The notes under the pieces were generated by a model, which saw only the letters and a list, made by a program, of their open reading frames with translations, searched no databases and had not been told where the DNA came from. A stretch of 17,183 bases of DNA from Nanobdellota archaeon. Lineage in GTDB: Archaea; Nanobdellota; Nanobdellia; Woesearchaeales; JAGLGH01. Numbering within the stretch: the stretch's first letter is position 1; every line of letters starts with the position of its first letter. This document shows, in pieces, positions 11,927 through 17,183 of the stretch. Where the stretch lies: positions 1 to 17,183 of the forward strand of contig JAGLGH010000233.1 of assembly GCA_023144115.1 (NCBI GenBank). Direction: 5' to 3'. Made by a program: the position numbers and the translations under genes.

Positions 11927-12850
11927 ATGCGCGAAGGATTTGTAAAAAAATGCCCAGAATGTGGCGGGATTAATCTGTTCATAAACAAAGAAAAAGGAGA
12001 GATTATCTGTAAAGACTGCGGTCTTGTTGTAGAAGATAAGATGGTTGATTTTGGCCAGGAATGGAGAGATTTTGATAGTGATACATCTCAGAGGCACAGG
12101 AGGACTGGAGCCCCTATGACCTATACTCAGTTTGATCAGGGTCTTGGTACTGAAATTGGGCAGAAATCAGACATCTATGGTCTTGGAGGACCTGAAAGAA
12201 GCAGGTTTCTCAGATTAAGAAAATGGCAATATAGAATTTCTACAGCTATTGAAAGAAACCTTAAGCTTGCTTTGGCTGAACTCAAGAGAGTATCCTCATA
12301 TCTCAAGCTACCTAAATCTGTTGAAGAAGAAGCTGCAAGAATTTATACTCTTGCTGTCCAGAGAGGACTTGTAAGAGGCAGGAGCATGGAATCTGTTGTT
12401 GCTGGCGCATTATATGCTGCATGCAGGAGACATGAAGTACCAAGGACTCTTGATGAGCTTTCAGAAGCTTCAAGTATTGATAAGAAAGAAATTGGAAGGA
12501 CATATAGATTTGTAACCAGAGAACTTGGTATTACAGTGCTTCCAAGCAACCCATCAGATTATGTAGCAAGATTCGCTTCCAGCCTGAAACTTAATGCTGA
12601 AACTCAATCAAAAGCAGTAGATATACTTGATGCTGCGCAGAAGGCAGAACTGACATCAGGAAGAGGTCCGACTGGGATCGCAGCTGCAGCTTTATATGTA
12701 TCAGCTTTAATACATGGTGAAAAAAGGACGCAGAGAGAAGTTGCTGATATAGCTGGCGTAACAGAAGTCACAATAAGAAACAGGTACAAAGAGCTTCTTG
12801 AGGAACTTGATCTTGAAAAAGAGATTAAGAAAATCAAGAAGAAAAGGTAA
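11927..12850 (+). CDS. tfb: Transcription initiation factor IIB (TFB)
   Basis: A 307-residue archaeal TFB, which joins TBP at the BRE/TATA promoter and recruits RNA polymerase. The N-terminal zinc ribbon has Cys9, Cys12, Cys28 and Cys31 (KKCPECGG and IICKDCGLV). The B-reader/linker region follows (EWRDFDSDTSQRHRRTGAPMT, about 45-65). Two cyclin-like repeats cover about 105-200 and 205-298, with the family signatures KSVEEEAARIYTLAVQRGLVRGRS and GRGPTGIAAAALYVSA. The C-terminal helix ends in a lysine-rich tail. The length is normal. ATG 11927 is chosen for its ribosome binding site. Its stop directly abuts the stop of the convergent PAS gene. Confidence 0.96.
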   Translation: MREGFVKKCPECGGINLFINKEKGEIICKDCGLVVEDKMVDFGQEWRDFDSDTSQRHRRTGAPMTYTQFDQGLGTEIGQKSDIYGLGGPERSRFLRLRKWQYRISTAIERNLKLALAELKRVSSYLKLPKSVEEEAARIYTLAVQRGLVRGRSMESVVAGALYAACRRHEVPRTLDELSEASSIDKKEIGRTYRFVTRELGITVLPSNPSDYVARFASSLKLNAETQSKAVDILDAAQKAELTSGRGPTGIAAAALYVSALIHGEKRTQREVADIAGVTEVTIRNRYKELLEELDLEKEIKKIKKKR

Positions 12851-15277
12851 TTAAAAATCCTTTTTTCTATCTATCTCTATATCTGATTCAAGCTTTTTTA
12901 TTTGCTTCTTCAGTTCAATCATTTTGAGTTCTCTGCCCACAGTAAGATCATGGAATCTTTCCAACTCATTAACCCTTTCCAGAAGTTGCTGATTTACCTT
13001 ATTTAATTCTTTTGTCCTTTCTTTGACTCTAATTTCAAGTTTCTTTGTATATGTCTTGATTTCAATTTCTGCTTCTTTTAGTTTGGTGACATCTTTTCCA
13101 TATACATTTACATATCCTTTTTTTTCTAATGGCATAATGTCATAAGAGATTGTCATGCCATCAATAATCTGCTCTTTATTCCTAATCTGCTTGTTCTCTA
13201 AAACAGCTTTTTTAATAATATTTAAATAATCTTTTGGGACTAGATATTTCCATGAACTTAGCTTATTCAGTTTCATTATCCTCTCTACTGAAGGATTGTA
13301 GAATAGTAATTTTCCTTTTAAATCAAATCTCATTACGAGATTTGGGTTTTCTGAAGGAAATTTTGCCAGGTTTCTTATTTCTTCTTCTGCCTTTCGTATT
13401 TCAGTGATGTCCCTTATAAAACCCCAGATGCCTTCTGGCTTTCCATCCTTATCTTTAATAAGATATGCTCTTATCTGGGCAGGAAATATTGTTCCGTCTT
13501 TTCTTATAAATTCTTTATCATAAAGATCAGAATATCCTTTTTTTATCACTTGCTTTGTGAATATCTTTTCTTCTACAGGATGCCATTTTTTTACAGAAGC
13601 AAATAGAAGGTAATTTTTGCCTGACAATTCTTTTTCCGTATACCCAAGCATTTTAGGAAATGAAGAATTAAATTCCCTAATTTGATAATTCAAGTCAATC
13701 CTTGCATATCCGTCCTGGCTGCCTTCATACAACTCCCTAAATTTTGTTTCAGATTCTTTAAGAGCCTCTTCTGCCTGTTTTTGTTCTGTAATTTCCTGCC
13801 CTTGGGCTATGGTTGCAATGATAGTTTTGCCGTCCTTAGCAGAAATGTTCGCTGAGTTCCAGAGTGCCAGCCTGACATCTCCATTTCTATGAAGAATGGG
13901 AATCTCCACAGACTTCCAGTATTCACCAGCAAGAGTACGCTCAATTTTGCTAAGTGATTCTTTTCTGCTTTCTTGAGGGAAGAGTATGTGCAGTTTTTTG
14001 CCCATGACATCTTTGGCACTCCATCCTGCAAGGTGCTCGAAAGCATGATTAAATCGGGTAATCCTGAACTCTTTGTCCCATACAATGATTGGAGCATTCG
14101 CATAATTGAATAATCTTTCAAGGTAGTCAGTTGTCTCACGCAGTTTTTCCTCTGCCTGCTTCCGCTCTGTAATTTCCTGCCCTTGGGCTATGGTTGCAAT
14201 GATAGTTTTGTCGTCCTTAGCATAAATATTCGCTGAGTTCCACAGTGCCAGCCTGACATCTCCATTTTTATGAAGAATAGGAATCTCCACAGACTTCCAG
14301 TATTCACCAGCAAGAGTACGCTCAATTTTGCCCAAAGATTCTTGCCTGCTCTCTTGGGGGAAAAGTATGTGCAGTTTTTTGCCGATGATATCTTTGGCAT
14401 TCCATCCTGAAATGTGCTCGAAGGCGTGGTTAAATCTGGTGATTCTGAACTTCGTATCCCATACAATGATAGGAGCATTAGCATAATTGAACAGGCTTTC
14501 AAGGTAATTAGTTGTCTCCTGCAGTTTTTCCTCTGCCTTTCTTCGCTCTGTTATGTCATTACCTATGCGTATTACTCCTACACATTTCCCATTTGTATAT
14601 ATAGGTTTATTTGTCCAGGCTATAAAAACTTCTCTGCCATCTTTTGTCATATTAATATGCTCATGCTGTGAATACTTTTCTGGGTTTGCGCACACTTGTT
14701 TAGCTATAGTCATTAATCTTTTTGGCATGATGGTTCCAATTATAGATTTACCTATTATCTCTTCTTTTTTGTATCCAAAGAATTTTTCAGCAAACTCATT
14801 TAAGAAAGTTATTGTGCCTTTAGTATCGACTTTTAATATCAGGCTGTTTGCGTTTTCGACAAGGTATTTGTATTTTCTTTCGCTTGCCATCAGATCTTCT
14901 TGTCTTTTTTTGCTTTCAGTAATATCTGTAATCTGCCCCATGATGTGCTTTATTTTTCCCTTGCTGTCAAATATAGGTATAGTGACAGTTTCAAAGAATA
15001 TATCTCTTGTTTTCGGCGTAATCCCATACGCCCATCCAGATTCTACTTTCTTTGTTTTTAAAGTTTTTATGCACGCATAATTTTTTTCTTTCTTTGATAA
15101 AGAGCTGCATGGTTTTCCAACTAAACTCTTTAAGCTGCCAAACCACTGCTGAAACCTTTCATTTGCCCAGATAATTTCTGCTTTATTATCCATCAGAACA
15201 AGACCAAACTGGACTTTATTTGTTATAACATCTAAGATTATTGGTTCTTTAAGGTGTTCAATCTCTTTTTTTGACAT
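12851..15277 (-). CDS. Multi-PAS sensor protein without kinase domain
   Basis: An 808-residue soluble protein with six PAS-like domains at about 14-122, 134-245, 254-372, 381-499, 509-628 and 636-732. Most end in the PAC-type DITE/EITE motif and are joined by short coiled linkers (RKAEEKLQETT). No membrane segment is visible. The C-terminal 75 residues are coiled coil, with ERVNELERFHDLTVGRELKMIELKKQIK near the end, a tail seen in other PAS-rich proteins. There is no HATPase domain and no HTH. It probably senses small ligands or redox state and signals by contact. PAS3 and PAS4 come from a 381-bp tandem duplication. The ATG at 15277 is preferred, with TTAATAAA 26-33 bases upstream; a TTG at 15286 is possible. 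Confidence 0.88.
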   Translation of the reverse strand: MSKKEIEHLKEPIILDVITNKVQFGLVLMDNKAEIIWANERFQQWFGSLKSLVGKPCSSLSKKEKNYACIKTLKTKKVESGWAYGITPKTRDIFFETVTIPIFDSKGKIKHIMGQITDITESKKRQEDLMASERKYKYLVENANSLILKVDTKGTITFLNEFAEKFFGYKKEEIIGKSIIGTIMPKRLMTIAKQVCANPEKYSQHEHINMTKDGREVFIAWTNKPIYTNGKCVGVIRIGNDITERRKAEEKLQETTNYLESLFNYANAPIIVWDTKFRITRFNHAFEHISGWNAKDIIGKKLHILFPQESRQESLGKIERTLAGEYWKSVEIPILHKNGDVRLALWNSANIYAKDDKTIIATIAQGQEITERKQAEEKLRETTDYLERLFNYANAPIIVWDKEFRITRFNHAFEHLAGWSAKDVMGKKLHILFPQESRKESLSKIERTLAGEYWKSVEIPILHRNGDVRLALWNSANISAKDGKTIIATIAQGQEITEQKQAEEALKESETKFRELYEGSQDGYARIDLNYQIREFNSSFPKMLGYTEKELSGKNYLLFASVKKWHPVEEKIFTKQVIKKGYSDLYDKEFIRKDGTIFPAQIRAYLIKDKDGKPEGIWGFIRDITEIRKAEEEIRNLAKFPSENPNLVMRFDLKGKLLFYNPSVERIMKLNKLSSWKYLVPKDYLNIIKKAVLENKQIRNKEQIIDGMTISYDIMPLEKKGYVNVYGKDVTKLKEAEIEIKTYTKKLEIRVKERTKELNKVNQQLLERVNELERFHDLTVGRELKMIELKKQIKKLESDIEIDRKKDF
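12861..12866 (+). terminator. T-run after tfb, possible transcription terminator
   Basis: Six T residues begin 11 bases after the tfb stop. Archaeal polymerases often stop at such runs without a hairpin. The run lies inside the 3' end of the convergent PAS gene. Confidence 0.35.
13770..14531 (-). repeat. In-frame tandem duplication of a PAS domain, 2 x 381 bp
   Basis: Two copies (about 13770-14150 and 14151-14531) are offset by exactly 381 bases, or 127 codons, and each encodes one PAS domain plus its linker. By hand alignment the copies differ at 16 of 127 residues, and long DNA stretches are identical. The ends of the units are approximate. Confidence 0.85.
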
Positions 15278-15302
15278 ATTTAACAAATTTATAACCCCTT
15301 CC

Positions 15303-15310
15303 TTTATTAA
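15303..15310 (-). promoter_or_regulatory. Possible TATA element for the multi-PAS gene
   Basis: TTAATAAA on the minus strand, 26-33 bases before the ATG at 15277. Another AT-rich element at about 15290-15298 is too close to that ATG. Confidence 0.35.
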
Positions 15311-15320
15311 TTTTTGGTTT

Positions 15321-15863
15321 CTATTTTAAAATATAAACAATAATATCTTCAAAAAATAGATGCTGCCTTGCTACTTCATTATATGTAAAACCATTCTTAA
15401 AAATAATTCTATTTACATCATTAATCCCTGTCAGAGATGAAAAGAGCAGAAGTATTTCACCTTTTTCTGCAAGATAGGCTTTTGCATCTGAAAGGAATTT
15501 TTGGATAAGCTCATAGCCTTTTCTGCCTCCTGTTGTAGCAAGCTGGCTGTCCTCAGGCTCATCTTTATCAAGCGGAAGATATGGCGGATTAAATATAATA
15601 AGATCAAATATCTCATCCTTTTGTATATTTGAAAAGAGATCAGACTGCCTGAATTCAATATTGCTCTTCTTTATTGTCTTGCGACAGTGTTTGATGGCTT
15701 CAGGATTGATATCAACAGCAATCACTTTATGCACATATCCAGCTGCTTCAACAGCAAGCAACCCTGAGCCTGTGCCCATGTCCAGGACAAGATTTTTTCC
15801 AAGAGCATAGTGCTTGATATGCTTCTTCAATAACAAAGAATCCTCTGCTGGTTCGTATATCAT
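15321..15863 (-). CDS. HemK2/Mtq2-like N5-glutamine methyltransferase (probable aRF1 GGQ modifier)
   Basis: A 180-residue class I methyltransferase. The N-terminus YEPAEDSLLL (3-12) is characteristic of the HemK2/Mtq2 group. Motif I is LDMGTGSG (27-34), Asp51 in VIAVDINPEA is the expected S-adenosylmethionine contact, and the catalytic NPPY is at 92-95 (FNPPYLPLD). It lacks the long N-terminal domain of bacterial PrmC, as expected for the archaeal/eukaryotic type. Eukaryotic Mtq2 methylates the Gln of the release factor GGQ motif, so aRF1 in this window is the likely substrate. The known partner Trm112 is not visible here. It starts six bases after the stop of the upstream membrane protein, so they form an operon. 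Confidence 0.88.
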   Translation of the reverse strand: MIYEPAEDSLLLKKHIKHYALGKNLVLDMGTGSGLLAVEAAGYVHKVIAVDINPEAIKHCRKTIKKSNIEFRQSDLFSNIQKDEIFDLIIFNPPYLPLDKDEPEDSQLATTGGRKGYELIQKFLSDAKAYLAEKGEILLLFSSLTGINDVNRIIFKNGFTYNEVARQHLFFEDIIVYILK

Positions 15864-15868
15864 TCTTA

Positions 15869-16315
15869 TCAGAACTTCTTAAATAGGTCTGTAGCTGTAG
15901 CCCCTATTGATGCTGGAAATGAGACACATATGACAATCTTGGCTATATTATAATATGTACCATTTGCTATGATATGATCTATGTTATAGAGCAGCACAAG
16001 CGTGATGGATACTATAAGGGAAACAAGATAGGTAGTTGTTATACGCTTGATGAGAAACTGGGCAAATGGTCTTTGTTTCTTGTTCTTGACTTTGGAATAT
16101 CCCATATAATATATCTCTACTGAAAGGATTAACAAATTGACAAACAGAATAAGTGCAAGATGCAAATTATCAAGCTTTTGGCTTATAAGCAACAGATTAC
16201 CTTTGAATAAAAAGGCTGCAGCAATAAGAAATGCTCCATAGAATGATATGATAATATCACTGCTTGAGAAGTGCTCAATCTTATCGTTTTCTTTTTTAGC
16301 AACCATATCATTCAT
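15869..16315 (-). CDS. Four-helix integral membrane protein (DUF2391-like)
   Basis: A 148-residue membrane protein with a short charged N-terminus and four predicted helices at about 20-38, 52-72, 93-112 and 122-142. A basic loop (about 74-92, KVKNKKQRPFAQFLIKR) would lie on the cytoplasmic side. The C-terminal SFPASIGATATDLFKKF resembles the end of archaeal DUF2391 proteins; this family guess is from memory and uncertain. It is the first gene of a two-gene operon with the HemK2-like methyltransferase, which may be incidental. An AAATATAAAT element lies 16-25 bases upstream of the ATG. Confidence 0.75.
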   Translation of the reverse strand: MNDMVAKKENDKIEHFSSSDIIISFYGAFLIAAAFLFKGNLLLISQKLDNLHLALILFVNLLILSVEIYYMGYSKVKNKKQRPFAQFLIKRITTTYLVSLIVSITLVLLYNIDHIIANGTYYNIAKIVICVSFPASIGATATDLFKKF

Positions 16316-16330
16316 TAAATAACTGCTAAT

Positions 16331-16340
16331 ATTTATATTT
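16331..16340 (-). promoter_or_regulatory. TATA element for the membrane protein/methyltransferase operon
   Basis: AAATATAAAT on the minus strand, 16-25 bases before the ATG at 16315. It is slightly closer than at the other promoters. Confidence 0.4.
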
Positions 16341-16342
16341 TA

Positions 16343-16591
16343 CTAATAAAACAGATTATATAAAAATTCAAAAATGCATGTCAGAAGATAGAATCCTATG
16401 ATAATAGGCAAAATCTTTATTATGTTGAATATCAATAATGTGCCTAATACAGAAAAGCATGGTTTTGCAGCAATAGGGCAATACCTCAGAGTTTGCGCAA
16501 TATTATAATAATGGAATTGCAACAGAAGAATTATCAATCCGTTTGCGATATATTTAAATTTACTGAATCTGAAGAACTCAATCCATGCCAT
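16343..16591 (-). CDS. Small hypothetical membrane protein, 82 residues
   Basis: An 82-residue hydrophobic protein with likely membrane helices at about 14-30 and 47-80, separated by a short loop with two cysteines (YCPIAAKPC, 37-45). The family is unknown. A plus-strand ORF (16493-16747) overlaps it, but this frame is preferred. A good TATA element (TTTAAATA at 16614-16621) lies 23-30 bases upstream of the ATG, the gene is co-directional with its neighbours, and the sequence reads as a coherent membrane protein. The ATG sits in ATGGCATGG with no ribosome binding site, as for other leaderless genes here. Confidence 0.5.
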   Translation of the reverse strand: MAWIEFFRFSKFKYIANGLIILLLQFHYYNIAQTLRYCPIAAKPCFSVLGTLLIFNIIKILPIIIGFYLLTCIFEFLYNLFY

Positions 16592-16613
16592 AAAGGCATA
16601 GCAGATAAAGTAT

Positions 16614-16621
16614 TATTTAAA
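16614..16621 (-). promoter_or_regulatory. TATA element for the small membrane protein
   Basis: TTTAAATA within GATTTAAATAATA on the minus strand, 23-30 bases upstream of the ATG at 16591. Confidence 0.5.
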
Positions 16622-16627
16622 TCTGTT

Positions 16628-16663
16628 GGTAATAACAGTATCTCCTTTGAAGACACTGTTACC
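16628..16663. repeat. Imperfect inverted repeat (hairpin) between two minus-strand genes
   Basis: GGTAATAACAGT and ACTGTTACC pair as a nine-bp stem with a two-base bulge. It lies 17 bases after the stop of the gene at 16681-17115 and just upstream of the next promoter. It may be a 3'-end hairpin or a binding site. Confidence 0.4.
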
Positions 16664-16680
16664 ATAAAAAATTATTTGAT

Positions 16681-17115
16681 CTATGAAGTTTTCTCGTCTT
16701 TGATCCTGGATTCATATAAGGCACCATTCTGTTGTCCAATTCCATAATTAAAATAATTCTTGACTCTGGCTTCTTCAGTCATAATTTTGTTTTGGTTAGA
16801 ATCATTTATACCAAAATAATCCATATATTGATACTGATAATCGTTTATCTGATCATCAGATATTGCATCTATTATTCTTTCTATGTCGATTTGACCACTT
16901 ATATAATCTCTTCCAAAGAATAATGGTTTTAATCCTCTGATATTACATAGATAATCATGAAAACCAACAAATTCTGCATATAAATCTGGATTTTTATAAT
17001 AAAGCTTATGATCTACTATTTGAAATTCATCTTCAATATCTTCACTTTTGAAAGCAATAAATTTTTCAAGATTAGCTTGCAGATTTATTTTTCTTAGTTG
17101 CTGTTCTAATATCAT
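16681..17115 (-). CDS. Hypothetical protein, 144 residues
   Basis: I do not recognise this protein. It is soluble and acidic, rich in Asp, Asn, Gln, Tyr and Ile. The first 50 residues look helical (EQQLRKINLQANLEKFIAF). A middle segment AEFVGFHDYLCNIRGLKPLFFGRDY (47-71) is more hydrophobic and may be the core. The last 50 residues (DDQINDYQYQYMDYFGINDSNQNK and after) are low-complexity. No metal site or catalytic motif is clear. The nearest TATA-like element (about 17153-17163) is 38-48 bases upstream, so a short leader is expected. A lineage-specific gene is likely. Confidence 0.55.
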   Translation of the reverse strand: MILEQQLRKINLQANLEKFIAFKSEDIEDEFQIVDHKLYYKNPDLYAEFVGFHDYLCNIRGLKPLFFGRDYISGQIDIERIIDAISDDQINDYQYQYMDYFGINDSNQNKIMTEEARVKNYFNYGIGQQNGALYESRIKDEKTS

Positions 17116-17183
17116 CTAATATATCCCATACTAAGCAAGAAAAGCATGACCCATATATATAGATATTTATTTCATGTAAGTAG

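Noticed and set aside
14553..15080. Long plus-strand ORF (175 codons) opposite the PAS gene.
   Set aside because: It is the reverse reading of clear PAS domains, Phe/Ile/Ser-rich as expected of a shadow frame.
16493..16747. Plus-strand ORF of 84 codons overlapping two minus-strand genes.
   Set aside because: It lacks a well-placed TATA or ribosome binding site and crosses the promoter and ends of the better supported minus-strand genes.

Overview
This window looks like part of an AT-rich archaeal genome. The archaeal markers are a TFIIB-type initiation factor (tfb), release factor aRF1, initiation factor aIF5A with a hypusine site, ribosomal protein L40e, an HMf-type histone, a HemK2/Mtq2-like methyltransferase and an HTH_10 (Bat-type) regulator. 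Many starts sit 22-33 bases downstream of a TATA element with no leader, while the others carry GGAGG-like ribosome binding sites. The mix of small proteins, a secreted glutamine-rich coiled-coil protein and a type 1 IPP isomerase suggests a DPANN-type archaeon, perhaps Woesearchaeota or Pacearchaeota. That placement is an inference and was not tested.

Layout. 1-1430: a partial secreted coiled-coil protein and an alpha/beta hydrolase (both -). 1559-2316: a translationally overlapping pair (+), a winged-helix DNA-binding protein and a transglutaminase-like protein. 2313-5286: a minus-strand information-processing block, in transcription order histone, aIF5A, L40e, an M50 site-2 protease and a TrmJ-like tRNA methyltransferase. 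A perfect 13-bp hairpin lies between L40e and the protease. 5378-6106: a SprT-like zinc metalloprotease (-). 6260-7517: orphan genes I cannot assign. 7748-8131: a small membrane protein resembling the sensor part of a kinase (+). 8183-9489: type 1 IDI and an HTH_10 regulator (-), the latter with a perfect palindrome in its promoter. 9575-11156: a small unknown protein and aRF1 (-). 11286-12850: an orphan receiver-like protein and tfb (+), sharing an identical 16-nt promoter core. 12851-15277: an 808-residue protein with six PAS domains and no kinase domain (-). 15321-17115: a HemK2-like methyltransferase, a four-helix membrane protein, a small membrane protein and an unknown protein (all -).

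How the genes fit together. Most are housekeeping: chromatin (histone), transcription start (TFB), translation (aIF5A, L40e, TrmJ, aRF1 and its probable GGQ methyltransferase), protein quality control (M50, SprT) and lipid precursors (IDI). A second theme is signalling with missing parts: a multi-PAS protein without kinase, a lone receiver-like domain, a membrane sensor domain without an output domain, and an HTH_10 regulator. I found no rRNA, tRNA, CRISPR array, transposase or integrase. No stretch longer than about 300 bases lacks a gene; the largest gap (11655-11926) holds the tfb promoter region and a possible leader peptide.
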